From the NCBI RefSeq assembly GCF_030846775.1, contig NZ_CP132910.1:5025001-5089000 (forward strand): a stretch of DNA of 64,000 nt. Reading direction: 5' to 3'. A model generated the notes under the pieces. That model was not told where the DNA came from and did no database searches. It saw only the letters and a program-made list of their open reading frames with translations. The translations under genes were made by a program, and so were the position numbers. Origin of the DNA: Geothrix sp. 21YS21S-2 (GTDB taxonomy: Bacteria > Acidobacteriota > Holophagae > Holophagales > Holophagaceae). Of this stretch, positions 1 through 8,499 are shown piece after piece. Numbering within the stretch: the stretch's first letter is position 1; each line of letters opens with the position of its first letter.

Positions 1-1
1 G

Positions 2-424
2 GTGATGAAGATCGCCCACGAATACACCCCAGTCTGTGGTGGCTCAGCTGCACTGAGCCTCCCGACACTCCAGGCACCCATCAAGGGTTGGCATAACGAG
101 AATGCCGACCCAGCCTGCCCGGACGGTGGATTCATCCAGTCCTTCAAGAGAGCCGTTGCCGCCAACCACAAACAGCACCCGGACGGACTGTATGCCAACC
201 AGGAGTCCCTGAGTGCTGAGTGGGTCCGCTACATCCTGACGACCGCGAATACCTGGAAGACTCCCATCCTGGACTTCGAGTTGACTGTGGAGCGTAACCC
301 TGGCGAACTCATCACGTTCTGCTGGGATGGTCCGGTCGAGAAGACAGGTGCCAATACCTTCCGGGCTAGGAAGACGGACTTCACGCCCACAAAGGAACTG
401 ACAGTCTACTTCCTCCAGCCCTGA
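2..424 (+). CDS. DUF4424-like protein, probably 5'-truncated
   Basis: The reading frame is open from the window edge, so the true N-terminus probably lies outside. The visible 140 residues end in a beta-rich segment (SFCW-like 'ITFCWDGPVEK' near residue 105, then a 'DFTP..ELTVYFLQP' close) that resembles the C-terminal part of DUF4424 proteins, which are exported proteins of about 300 residues with no known function. No signal peptide is visible here, as expected if the start is missing. The family call is from memory of the pattern and is uncertain; no neighbour clarifies a role. Confidence 0.5.
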   Translation: MMKIAHEYTPVCGGSAALSLPTLQAPIKGWHNENADPACPDGGFIQSFKRAVAANHKQHPDGLYANQESLSAEWVRYILTTANTWKTPILDFELTVERNPGELITFCWDGPVEKTGANTFRARKTDFTPTKELTVYFLQP

Positions 425-497
425 CCATGGAGGCGGTCTAGCACCCTCTACCCACCTACTGGAAAAGCCCAAAACCGTCTCTACCAAAGAGGAAGTC

Positions 498-849
498 ATG
501 ACCCTGCGCGAGGAACTTTTGAGCATCCTGGAGGCGTGGTTTGGTGACACGGCAGGCGTCTATGTGCACGCTGGGGTGGACGCCGATGGCTTACTACGGT
601 GGGTTACGCTCCAGCATCCGTGAGAGCCTCTGTGACCCCTTCCTGGTCAATGCCAAGGTGATGCCGCCAGGATTCGAGGGGCACGATGAGGGCGCTGAAC
701 TGGCAGGCTACTGTCTGGCGCACAAAGCGGGTTACTGGCTTGTATACCGCCCCGAAGATGCTGCCTTCTACTGCTTCTGGGGAGCCACGGCTTCAACCCT
801 AGGTGCCCATGGTGTCACTGGCACCCCTCTCTACTGCTGGTCTGCCTGA
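498..849 (+). pseudogene. Small hypothetical protein gene split by a frameshift
   Basis: A strong ribosome site (AGAGGA at about 488-493) precedes ATG 498, which opens a normal-looking start (MTLREELLSILEAWFG...) that stops at 621-623 after 41 codons. The next frame, open from 541, continues with a conserved-looking C-terminus (FYCFWG... LGAHGV.G.PLYCWSA) to 849. Joining 'LLRWVTLQ' to 'SIRESLCDPF' near 612-621 by one base gives a coherent protein of about 115 residues. The downstream frame has only a TTG at 541 and no ribosome site of its own. I read this as one gene broken by a single-base indel, or a sequencing error. Function unknown. Confidence 0.5.
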
Positions 850-1027
850 CGCCCGATTCGAACCCTTCCCAGCACTTCCCCTGCTAGACAGACCTTTTGG
901 TAAAGCCCTAACCCGCCTCTGGCGACACAAATACTTGACCGCTCAAGCACCTCTTAATGGTGCCAGACTGGGTGGAAAGCCTCCGAATCCTGGGTATTTC
1001 ATTTCCCCCTTTAATGTCGAGGACCCT

Positions 1028-2500
1028 ATGCGACTGATTCTAAATCCCCTTGCCACATTCGTATCCCTCTCATTGGTTGCCCAGGCACCCCCAGTGGTCA
1101 CTACACGGAGCGACAGGAACCAGGTCCGGCTCACCCTTTATCAGAACGGACGGGCGTTCATTCAGGAGAATCGCACTGTAACTCTGCCCAAGGGCGAAGT
1201 CTTGCTTCACATTGAGGACTTGGCGTCGAGCCTCATCCCTACGACTTTGCAAATTCAGAATCCCGATCTGGGTAGTTCAACAGGTGTCGTGCGGCAATCT
1301 TTTCTGTTCACCCGCCCGACCGCCCAGCAACTCCTCGGTCGCTTCGAGGGCAAGCGGGTCAAAGTGGCAAGCACGCTCGGGGGTGTCGACACCATTGAAC
1401 AGGCGACCCTGCTTTCATTTGAGGGGGAGAGTGCCGTATTGCAGTACCCGGACCGGGTGGAAGTTCTTGGTGCTTCCTCTGCGAAACGAATCCTCATTCC
1501 CGGACTTCCCCCCGAAGTCCCTGCCTCTCCAAGAATGGAAGTGGCATTGACCACTCCAGTGGGTGGGAAGCGGGAGTTTTCTATCGCATACATCAGTTCG
1601 GATTTTCAGTGGACACCGACATACTCGGTGATCATCAACCCAACTGAGAAAATGATCGACTTGACCGCATGGGCAACGATCCTCAATGGCACGAAGACCC
1701 AGTTCAACCAAGCAAAGGTTGACCTTCTTGCAGGGGATGTGCCGATGCAGCCAGACGCGCGTTCCAGGGACAAGGTCATGCAATATGATGCGCCGCCTCC
1801 TCCGCCTCCCCCGCCTGGGTTAATGCAATTCGCTGGAGGAACCCTCCCCAGCAGCATGAACGCTGGCGAACGCAAGGTATACCCTATCCCAGGGAAATTG
1901 GACCTACTCCCTCAGCAGTCCGTTCAAGTGCCGTTTCTCGAAGTCCATGGCATCAAGGTACGCAAGGAGTACAGACTCTTCCGAAACCTGTTCCTCGACG
2001 AAGAAGATACACAAGTAATTGAGGGGCAGCCCATCTCTGTCGAGGCGAACCTCCTATTCCAGAATGAAGCGGCACAACACCTCGGGCGGCAGCTTCCAGG
2101 TGGGATCATCCGCCTTTATCAAGGAGACGATTCGGGTATCTTACGTCTCCTTGGGGAGGACCAACTGGCTGAATCCTCTGCTGGTAGCGAAGTGCGGTTG
2201 AGTTTGGGATTGGTCACGGATCTGACCGCTAAGTGCCGCATCACAGATCACAAGATCAATGAATCCGAATCCACAAAGAGGTCTGTGGAGGAGCGTGCGG
2301 TCGAAATCGTAATATCAAACCAAAAGAACCAAGCGAACCAAGTTCACGTCCAGGTTGACATCCAAGGGCAGTGGGAACTATTGAGCAGCAGTCTCCCTGG
2401 CGTGAAGGAGCAGGCGCATACTTTGGGATTCCAGGTTCAGGTTCAAGCAAATAGCAAGGCAACCCTGCAATACCGCGTGAAGACTATCTCTGCTCGATAA
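1028..2500 (+). CDS. DUF4139 domain-containing secreted protein
   Basis: A 490-residue protein. ATG 1028 follows a GAGGA ribosome site at 1019-1023 and opens a signal peptide (MRLILNPLATFVSLSLVAQA). The frame is open further upstream but that part lacks a start context. The N-terminus has the pattern 'LTLYQNGRAFIQENRTVTLP' seen in DUF4139 proteins, and the middle has 'WTPTYSVIIN...ILNGTKTQFNQAKVDLLAGDVP', the DUF4139 core. A polyproline run (eight Pro) lies near residue 255. DUF4139 proteins are exported beta-rich proteins of unknown function. Moderate GC, lower than the core genes to the right. Confidence 0.75.
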   Translation: MRLILNPLATFVSLSLVAQAPPVVTTRSDRNQVRLTLYQNGRAFIQENRTVTLPKGEVLLHIEDLASSLIPTTLQIQNPDLGSSTGVVRQSFLFTRPTAQQLLGRFEGKRVKVASTLGGVDTIEQATLLSFEGESAVLQYPDRVEVLGASSAKRILIPGLPPEVPASPRMEVALTTPVGGKREFSIAYISSDFQWTPTYSVIINPTEKMIDLTAWATILNGTKTQFNQAKVDLLAGDVPMQPDARSRDKVMQYDAPPPPPPPPGLMQFAGGTLPSSMNAGERKVYPIPGKLDLLPQQSVQVPFLEVHGIKVRKEYRLFRNLFLDEEDTQVIEGQPISVEANLLFQNEAAQHLGRQLPGGIIRLYQGDDSGILRLLGEDQLAESSAGSEVRLSLGLVTDLTAKCRITDHKINESESTKRSVEERAVEIVISNQKNQANQVHVQVDIQGQWELLSSSLPGVKEQAHTLGFQVQVQANSKATLQYRVKTISAR

Positions 2501-2575
2501 CGTGACACGACTCCCGTTGGCGTTCACTATTCATACTTCGAAAGCCCTGTTTGACTCCGCCTTTGTGGATTTAGC

Positions 2576-3304
2576 GTGAACCAACACCTACTTCTCCAGT
2601 TTCTTTCCTGGTCCCTTGGGTCTTTAACCGCAGGGTTCTTAAGTTTTCAGGTTCTGGCGAATTCCCCCTGGGTCCTGAAGAATAAGCACTGTCGACCAAT
2701 TCAGGCAATGGCATATTCGCTAGATCTAGTGAAGGGAGCGTGGCTCCTCATTGCAATAAATTCTTCATGGTTCCAGAAAGGATACGACTGGCTGATGGTG
2801 GAAGCTCAGCCATTTGGATTGAATCACGCTGGGCAGAAGACTCTTTTTCGGGGCGTGGTCAATGGTCAAGAAATAGAGCCATTGGTCGCGATCCTGTGCA
2901 TCGTCGGGTTCTTTTTGAGCAAACGACTGTTGGCGCAGGACTCCCGATTACCAGTCCCCGCCGTTGCCATTGGACTTTGTTTAGGCTGTATCCCGCATTT
3001 GACACCCGTGTGGTTCCTAGGGTTCCTCCTTGCCTGGGCAGTGATCGGAAACCGATCAATCGCAGCAGCCATATCGCCTCTACTGCTATGCCTTGGAGCA
3101 CTTTATTCGTTTGATTACTGCGTCCTCCTGGCAGCCAAGGACGGGTGGCTTACTGGCTCCGCTCTATGTCGATATACTCCAAGCACCCTCAGCTTTGGCG
3201 GATGGGTTGTTCTGTCGCTCATCTTGGTCGTGGGCAACAGATCAATTATTTTCGAGTTCCTGAGAAGTGAACTTCCCACCTATTGGAACCGACCCCAGCC
3301 ATAG
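2576..3304 (+). CDS. Polytopic membrane protein of unknown function
   Basis: A 242-residue protein starting at GTG 2576, with about six hydrophobic segments (roughly residues 7-27, 47-63, 102-118, 126-154, 160-182 and 206-224) and few charges. The motif 'YSLDLVKGAWLL' faintly recalls the 'DxxKG' loop of PlsY glycerol-3-phosphate acyltransferases, but the SGNxGATN signature of that family is absent, so no enzyme call is made. It sits between two secreted-protein genes, and its end overlaps the untranslated leader of the next gene. Confidence 0.5.
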   Translation: MNQHLLLQFLSWSLGSLTAGFLSFQVLANSPWVLKNKHCRPIQAMAYSLDLVKGAWLLIAINSSWFQKGYDWLMVEAQPFGLNHAGQKTLFRGVVNGQEIEPLVAILCIVGFFLSKRLLAQDSRLPVPAVAIGLCLGCIPHLTPVWFLGFLLAWAVIGNRSIAAAISPLLLCLGALYSFDYCVLLAAKDGWLTGSALCRYTPSTLSFGGWVVLSLILVVGNRSIIFEFLRSELPTYWNRPQP

Positions 3305-3315
3305 GAGAAGCCACC

Positions 3316-4224
3316 GTGCTTCGTCCCCTCGCCGCCTTCATATTCTCCTTCTACCTGGTCGCTGCCCCAGACTCGAAACCCTTTGACTCATGGTTCTCCC
3401 CTTCGGGGAAATTGAAGGCGGAATCATTTTTCATCGACCCTGATACTCCCCGGACTGTTTACCTTTTCGATCCAGAAAAGCCAGAGAAACGGGAAGTCCT
3501 CTGTTCCTATGTCCGGAATGCTCAACTTCTTTTCAGCCCAGATGAGCAGTGGATCGCCATGAGTGACAACTATGGCAGCGATGGGACCGAGATCCGTTTG
3601 TTCCACAGGGAGGGCGGGTTGAAGTTTAAAGAAAGGAAGGTCGATACATGGAATGCCCCCTGGAGGCTCTTGAGACGAACCCAGCGGGTTCCCTACCCAA
3701 AAGGCTTGAGCCATATCTATGCAGTCCCAAGAGAATGGTCCAATGACTCAAATGCACTCCTGATCTCTCTGACAGGGCATGAGGATATGGACCACTATGT
3801 TGATTCCTGGTTCTGCGTCCTCAATCTTAAGACCCAGGTTGCCACCTTGGATCTGGAACAGATGAACGTAGGGACGGTCGTAGGACCCCGCGAAGGAGCA
3901 CCTCCTACGAGTGGGGAACAGACCCTCAGCAGTACCGTAAACCATGCCGCTGCGAAGGTCCTTGCCGCTGTTCGGCGCGATAAACTCTACCCCTCTGTTC
4001 CATCCAAATGCCTTATGGCAGACCTAGAAGAGGAAACGATTGGCTATTTCTTGTTCGCAGTCCGATATGACGGATCATGCTGTGGGGTTCGGACTGAATC
4101 AAATCTCCTGGATCGATTTGCAGTCCTTAAGCCCACGGGCGAGATTGTTTATTGGGATGTCTCCGATCCCGCTTCATTCAAGCCCTACTCAACCCGCCTC
4201 CACAATGGGACAAAGCCCAGGTAA
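3316..4224 (+). CDS. Secreted beta-propeller-like hypothetical protein
   Basis: A 302-residue protein. GTG 3316 is chosen because AGGAGA lies at 3303-3308 and the start gives a signal peptide (MLRPLAAFIFSFYLVAAP). The longer frame from 3283 lies inside the preceding gene. Repeated blades such as 'LLFSPDEQWIAMSDNYG' and 'WSNDSNALLISL' are typical of TolB/WD-like propellers that compare a report string with numeric state. No catalytic residues are recognised. Cysteines near the C-terminus (GSCCG) suggest periplasmic disulfides. Function unknown. Confidence 0.6.
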   Translation: MLRPLAAFIFSFYLVAAPDSKPFDSWFSPSGKLKAESFFIDPDTPRTVYLFDPEKPEKREVLCSYVRNAQLLFSPDEQWIAMSDNYGSDGTEIRLFHREGGLKFKERKVDTWNAPWRLLRRTQRVPYPKGLSHIYAVPREWSNDSNALLISLTGHEDMDHYVDSWFCVLNLKTQVATLDLEQMNVGTVVGPREGAPPTSGEQTLSSTVNHAAAKVLAAVRRDKLYPSVPSKCLMADLEEETIGYFLFAVRYDGSCCGVRTESNLLDRFAVLKPTGEIVYWDVSDPASFKPYSTRLHNGTKPR

Positions 4225-4233
4225 ACCAAAACA

Positions 4234-4689
4234 ATGAAACCTCTCATCCGTTCATCCCTGCTTCTCACGCTCGTTACCGTGGCATATTCCCAGACGCTCA
4301 AAGTCCCTGCACTTGATCATTTCAGAGGTCACTGGCAACCAGCATGTGGGTATGGCTGGGGATTTGAAATTCCCAGATCGGGTAATCTGGCTGACCTCAC
4401 CATCGAATCGAATCAAATTCATGTCCAAGTCCGCTTTGGACCTTCAATGGATGACGACTCCCATGCAGTAGAAATATACCTAGTTAAACCAATTGACCTT
4501 GGTCGAGGCGGCGCTTCTCTTCCCTGGGACATGATGGATACCAGGGAACCCATCGGGAGACTCCTCAGGAGCGCATGTTCAAAAGACCTTATGGTTCTTA
4601 AGTGGTATGGACTGCGAACCCGTACGATGGAAACTAGCGTGTTTCATTATGGCTTCGACATACAAGGTGAGTACAAACGAGAGCGGTGA
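4234..4689 (+). CDS. Hypothetical secreted protein
   Basis: A 151-residue protein with an N-terminal signal sequence (MKPLIRSSLLLTLVTVAYSQ), beginning 10 bases after the previous stop, so probably co-transcribed with it. Mature part contains two cysteines (QPACGYGWG and RSACSKD) that could pair. I do not recognise the family; beta-rich character and small size suggest a periplasmic or surface protein. Confidence 0.55.
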   Translation: MKPLIRSSLLLTLVTVAYSQTLKVPALDHFRGHWQPACGYGWGFEIPRSGNLADLTIESNQIHVQVRFGPSMDDDSHAVEIYLVKPIDLGRGGASLPWDMMDTREPIGRLLRSACSKDLMVLKWYGLRTRTMETSVFHYGFDIQGEYKRER

Positions 4690-4706
4690 TTGATCGGAGA
4701 GTATAG

Positions 4707-4961
4707 ATGCATTCCGAAATTGAAGATTGGAACAACGGATGGTTTGGCATCCGGCTATCAGTGAGTCCTCAAGAGATTCAGGAACTCATTTCCCAACTCC
4801 AGGAATTACTGGGGGACCACGATCAGCATTTCCACATTTCGTCCGACTACAAGGAAGCTTCTGGGTTAGGCGATATTCAGATTTCGGTGAAGGAGACATC
4901 CGAGGTAGATAACCTATTCCTTTCCAGCCTCGCAATTCCACCGGGTAGCACCCTCAAATGA
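4707..4961 (+). CDS. Imm32-like immunity protein (orphan)
   Basis: An 84-residue protein (MHSEIEDWNNGWFGIRLSV...). The order 'helix of EIQELISQLQELL', then 'HDQHFHIS', then 'GLGDIQISV', and a closing 'AIPPG' matches what I remember of Imm32 immunity proteins, which carry a hallmark HFH motif and protect cells from polymorphic toxins. No cognate toxin gene is visible on either side. The family call is from the motif only, and a generic small protein remains possible. Confidence 0.45.
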   Translation: MHSEIEDWNNGWFGIRLSVSPQEIQELISQLQELLGDHDQHFHISSDYKEASGLGDIQISVKETSEVDNLFLSSLAIPPGSTLK

Positions 4962-4974
4962 TTGGAACACCAAC

Positions 4975-5367
4975 ATGAGGACCATTCAGATTGCCGCACT
5001 TACCCTTGGACTCGTTCTTGCCGCATCCCCGGCATATGCGAAGCGCCTTCCGCCAAAGCCAGTCCATCCCGTCCGGGCTAAAGGTGTGGAGTTCACCGTA
5101 CCTCACGCAATGCTGATGGGACTGGTCGTGGCAACAGACATCAAATCCGGTACTGTCCTTTGGCGGCGTCAAATCTACACAGTCAGAATTGATCCAGCGG
5201 TTGAAGAAGACGCACAGTGGTCTTTCATCACCGGAATAAAAACCGAGAATGGATGCCTAATTATCACGAACGAAAGTGGGTGCGAATACTCACTGAACCT
5301 GAAGACTCTCCAGGTTCATGCGATCAAAGGAAACGTAGTTGTTCAGTGGGAACCACATGATCAATAG
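4975..5367 (+). CDS. Hypothetical secreted protein
   Basis: A 130-residue protein with a clear cleavable signal peptide (residues 1-22, ending ASPAYA) and a basic, Pro-rich stretch after it. The segment 'VVATDIKSGTVLWRRQIYTV' resembles a PQQ-propeller blade, but a single blade is not enough for a domain call. It follows the Imm32-like gene by 13 bases. Function unknown. Confidence 0.55.
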   Translation: MRTIQIAALTLGLVLAASPAYAKRLPPKPVHPVRAKGVEFTVPHAMLMGLVVATDIKSGTVLWRRQIYTVRIDPAVEEDAQWSFITGIKTENGCLIITNESGCEYSLNLKTLQVHAIKGNVVVQWEPHDQ

Positions 5368-5471
5368 CTTCTTGCGATTCATTTGTCTAATCCTTCCGCA
5401 ACGTCTTCTTCAGCCCATGCTTCATTACAAGGGTCTTTGGGTTCAATCATTTGCCTTCTCGGCGGGGACCT

Positions 5472-6515
5472 ATGGCATTCGCTATTCCAGCGGCATCGAA
5501 TAAAGCAATCAACCGCGCCGGTAAAGTGTTAATTGATGGACACTCTTCCCAGGAAGCAAGGGTTCAGGCAATTGCCATTATCGCACATTGGCGCTCCTGT
5601 CATGCCTACCCGGTGAATACATTCCAAGCCACGCTACGTGGTCGAGTGAAGAAAATTTGTGACGGTGCTTTGGTTGCACAGCGACTCAAACGTATTCCAT
5701 CAATGGAAGCAAAACTCAGGTTAATTCATGGGATGCAATTAGCACGAATGCAGGATATTGGTGGTTTAAGAGCCGTGGTCGATACGATATCTCAGGTCAG
5801 GAAACTTCAGGATAAGTATTCAGATGGATCGTTGACGCATGAACTGATTGATGTTGATGATTACATTGAACACCCACCCAAATCAGGTTATCGAAGTGTT
5901 CATCTTATTTATAAATATAATAATCCTACACTATCTACATACAATGGTCTTCATTTAGAATTGCAAATCCGCACCCGTTTGCAGCACGCATGGGCAACTG
6001 CCGTTGAAATCATAGGGACTTTTCTCAACCAAGCACTAAAATCTAGCGTTGGGTCAACAGAATGGCTATTTTACTTTAAAGTCGTGAGTGCTGCTTTCTC
6101 CTTGCTAGAGAAAACTCCTATTCTTGATGAATTTTCAAAATGGACGCCAAATAGAATTGCTCAAACCTGTATCGGACTTGAACGAGATTTAGATGTTAAG
6201 CGAAATCTTCAAGCTTTTGCCATTGCGGCTAATGCCATAATTTCAGGAAAAACTTCAGGCAATTATCATCTAATCATATTAAATGCCACGACAAAGATGG
6301 TCAAGGTCCAATCCTATGGCGTTAGGAGATTGTCAGAAGCCAATGAAGCTTATGCACAAGCAGAATTCTCTGCATCATTAAGCGGAGAAGATATTCAAAC
6401 AGTGCTGGTTGCTACCGACACTGTAGATTCGCTTCGCAGGGCTTACCCTAATTATTTCCTGGATTCACGCCAATTCATTTCAGCGTTGGCGCGGATTCCC
6501 AAACTACTTTCCTAA
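5472..6515 (+). CDS. RelA/SpoT-domain protein (stand-alone nucleotide pyrophosphokinase-like)
   Basis: A 347-residue protein with the synthetase fold of alarmone synthetases and no HD hydrolase, TGS or ACT domain. Visible motifs: 'QRLKRIPSMEAKL' (residues 70-82, ATP site R-x-K-x-x-S), 'MQDIGGLRAVV' (93-103), the substrate loop 'SGYRSVHLIY' (138-147) with the stacking Tyr, and 'LELQIRTRLQHAWA' (162-175) with the catalytic Glu. ATG 5472 is preferred over TTG 5451 because GGGGA lies just upstream. Family members synthesise (p)ppGpp-type nucleotides or, as toxins, pyrophosphorylate tRNA or make (p)ppApp. The C-terminal half (200-347) is a separate conserved region. DNA is far more AT-rich than the rest of the window, indicating recent transfer. 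No antitoxin gene is seen beside it. Confidence 0.8.
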   Translation: MAFAIPAASNKAINRAGKVLIDGHSSQEARVQAIAIIAHWRSCHAYPVNTFQATLRGRVKKICDGALVAQRLKRIPSMEAKLRLIHGMQLARMQDIGGLRAVVDTISQVRKLQDKYSDGSLTHELIDVDDYIEHPPKSGYRSVHLIYKYNNPTLSTYNGLHLELQIRTRLQHAWATAVEIIGTFLNQALKSSVGSTEWLFYFKVVSAAFSLLEKTPILDEFSKWTPNRIAQTCIGLERDLDVKRNLQAFAIAANAIISGKTSGNYHLIILNATTKMVKVQSYGVRRLSEANEAYAQAEFSASLSGEDIQTVLVATDTVDSLRRAYPNYFLDSRQFISALARIPKLLS

Positions 6516-6680
6516 ACGTCTAGAATTGAAATGAAGGACGCTGTGGTTTCCATTGAAATATGCCGGTGAATAACTAATAGCCTGCTAAAAATGAACGTAG
6601 CAAGTGTTTGCGGTCCTTGATTTCCTTAATTGAAATGCCCAGGTGGAAGCCCGGGCGTTTAGGGTCCTTTGGTCTGACGT

Positions 6681-7070
6681 TTAGGGCAGGGGAGGAAGAT
6701 CCGTGAACGTGTCGGAAGCGAACAGGTCGGGTTCGTCCATCTGTTCTGGAACCTCGACTCCAATGGCTTCAAGTTCCTCAGCCCAGGCATCCATCCAATC
6801 CTGATAAATGCCGCCCTTGTCGCCGTCCTGCCAGTTCTCAGACCGGCTCTCGTAATACGCTTCCTGCCCCTCATGGACCGACTCGATGAAGGAATTGGCT
6901 TCTCCCACTAGCCCGTTGTGGCGTTCTACCAGATTCTCCATTCGCTCGCTGGCAGCCTCAAGGTAGGAGTTGATGGCTTCGACCTCCTTGCGGATTTCGT
7001 CGGTCACCTCGGATAAGGAAGCCTGGATCTGGCTCTTTTGCTTGAACTGGGCGCTGGTCAACTTCTGCAT
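6681..7070 (-). CDS. Coiled-coil hypothetical protein, last gene of the primase-polymerase cassette
   Basis: A 129-residue acidic protein. ATG 7070 has AGGAG seven bases upstream; an in-frame start at 7094 lacks one. Residues 15-60 are a long amphipathic helix (IQASLSEVTDEIRKEVEAINSYLE...), likely a dimeric coiled coil, and the C-terminus is rich in Asp, Glu and Trp. Proteins of this build occur as small accessory genes on phages and plasmids, but no family is recognised. Confidence 0.6.
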   Translation of the reverse strand: MQKLTSAQFKQKSQIQASLSEVTDEIRKEVEAINSYLEAASERMENLVERHNGLVGEANSFIESVHEGQEAYYESRSENWQDGDKGGIYQDWMDAWAEELEAIGVEVPEQMDEPDLFASDTFTDLPPLP

Positions 7071-7190
7071 TGCTTGAGTCTCCTGGTGGATCAATCTTCA
7101 GGAAACTGGGAGCCGAGTTCAACAGGGTCGCCATCCAACTCGGTCACAGTCTACGCCTTGCCTTTCTTGAACTTGAGATCGAGTCCGCGA

Positions 7191-7736
7191 TCAGAAGGAA
7201 TCGTCCTCATCCACGCCTCCAACGCAGGATTCGAGTTTGTTCAATTCCATGCGCTCCATGACTGCGGCGAGGTAATCAACGGGCGCGGTGTCGGTGCCGC
7301 CTTCAACATCCCATGGGACATCTGGCAAGTCCGACACAAGGGATGGAAGAACTGCTACCTCATCCATGGCATGGGACGGTCCACATGATCCCTTCCACCG
7401 ATTATGGGCTGCATCCAGGGTGGTCACGTCAATGCCAGTGTAGGTGGTGATCTTCTCCCGAGTACGGGCGACCTTCTTTATCCTTACCAGCCCAAGCCGG
7501 ATGGCAAATGCCAGCCCGTCACCAAAGGCTTTTGCAGAACACGCGCCCGGCGGTAAGTGGAAGCGGTCATGGAACCATTCCAAGAAATCGAAGGCGGCGA
7601 TCATGTGGATATGATCGCGAGGCAGATCAATGGTGGAGAGGATGCGGACGAGATCTCCAAGGGCGCGGTCCACGCCCCCATCCTGTAGGTGAGTCGATGA
7701 TTCTGGGATTTGATCCCGTGTGGCTGTGAAGCACAT
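7191..7736 (-). CDS. Hypothetical protein with possible winged-helix core
   Basis: A 181-residue protein. ATG 7736 is chosen because AAAGGAGA lies just upstream; the frame is open further back without such a site. The middle (about residues 50-105: 'FLEWFHDRFHLPPGACSAKAFGDGLAFAIRLGLVRI' region, followed by a beta-like 'TREKITTYTGI') looks like a helix-turn-helix followed by a wing, so DNA binding is possible. The C-terminal 60 residues are acidic. I do not recognise the family. Confidence 0.6.
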   Translation of the reverse strand: MCFTATRDQIPESSTHLQDGGVDRALGDLVRILSTIDLPRDHIHMIAAFDFLEWFHDRFHLPPGACSAKAFGDGLAFAIRLGLVRIKKVARTREKITTYTGIDVTTLDAAHNRWKGSCGPSHAMDEVAVLPSLVSDLPDVPWDVEGGTDTAPVDYLAAVMERMELNKLESCVGGVDEDDSF

Positions 7737-7854
7737 GGCTTCTCCTTTGGAAGTGCCGGGAGTAGCCTGAATAGGAATTTGATTGAACAAGCCGGAAAGG
7801 TTGTGATGAGGGCGGAATGCCCTCGGGAACTGCTCTGCGGGATGGTGGGGGCTG

Positions 7855-8151
7855 TTAGGCAGGAATCCTTTTCCCCCAGAGTGCGATATGAATCTGGTCC
7901 TCTATTGGAAGGCTGTAGAAGGATGGGTGCGTTCCAAGGAGGCGGCTCCACCCTCCAGGCGGAGTGACCACATCCTCAATCCTCACGTCACCCTTCAGGA
8001 TAGGAAGGATCCCGGCGACGAACATTTGCCTGATGATCCGGGATTTGAGATTCTGGGCAGCGGTTGAGGTGTGAAGAAGACGCATCGCCGAAGGAAGGCG
8101 ATAAGCCCATGGAACGCGAGTGCGCCGGACAAGTGCTTGAGTTGAGTTCAT
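7855..8151 (-). CDS. Small basic hypothetical protein
   Basis: A 98-residue protein with a strong ribosome site (AAAGGAG) six bases before ATG 8151. The N-terminal half is basic (VRRTRVPWAYRL...), the C-terminal half mixed. There is no recognised motif. The same spacing of ribosome site and start in this gene and its neighbours at 7736, 7070 and 10324 supports its reality and a common origin for the cassette. Confidence 0.55.
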   Translation of the reverse strand: MNSTQALVRRTRVPWAYRLPSAMRLLHTSTAAQNLKSRIIRQMFVAGILPILKGDVRIEDVVTPPGGWSRLLGTHPSFYSLPIEDQIHIALWGKRIPA

Positions 8152-8295
8152 GTGGCTCCTTTGAATGGATGGGGAGGAGTAGAGGTTTTGGACGCAGCTT
8201 CCGCCTGGCTCGAAGAGAACTGCGTCAGGGTTGGCTGGATGGCATAGGCAGCCTTGGTGGCTGACTGAAGGGGCAGTGCTGTCCTTCTATATTGA

Positions 8296-8499
8296 TTACC
8301 ACCCAACTTGGATCGTTGATCGCCTCCACCTTGGTAGCCGCTGCCGTAGAGTTGTAGCCGAGAATGAGTGAGCCACCCGGGCGTTACTCCAACGTGCGCG
8401 GCTGCGGGGGTTCAACGTGGAGTGTGGGTGGTGGGAATATAGAGTCATCCACACATTCCCTCTCCGCCAATCTTGAACGGGGCACCCAATCGATGTCAC
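8296..8499 (-). CDS. Possible small ORF coupled to the primase-polymerase stop
   Basis: A 67-codon frame whose GTG start overlaps the stop of the primase-polymerase gene as GTGA (8496-8499), the arrangement of a translationally coupled gene. The product is basic with five Trp residues and no known motif. The rest of this 344-base gap (8152-8495) shows nothing else. The frame could equally be chance in GC-rich DNA; I include it mainly because of the overlap. Confidence 0.3.
   Translation of the reverse strand: MTSIGCPVQDWRRGNVWMTLYSHHPHSTLNPRSRARWSNARVAHSFSATTLRQRLPRWRRSTIQVGW

Noticed and set aside
849-880. tRNA T-arm-like CCCGATTCGAACCC as a distal attachment site
   Set aside because: The flanking bases do not match the tRNA-Arg 3' end, and the shared bases are common to many tRNA T loops.
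2576-3304. PlsY acyltransferase call
   Set aside because: Only one weak loop resembles it; the glycine-rich SGN signature is missing.
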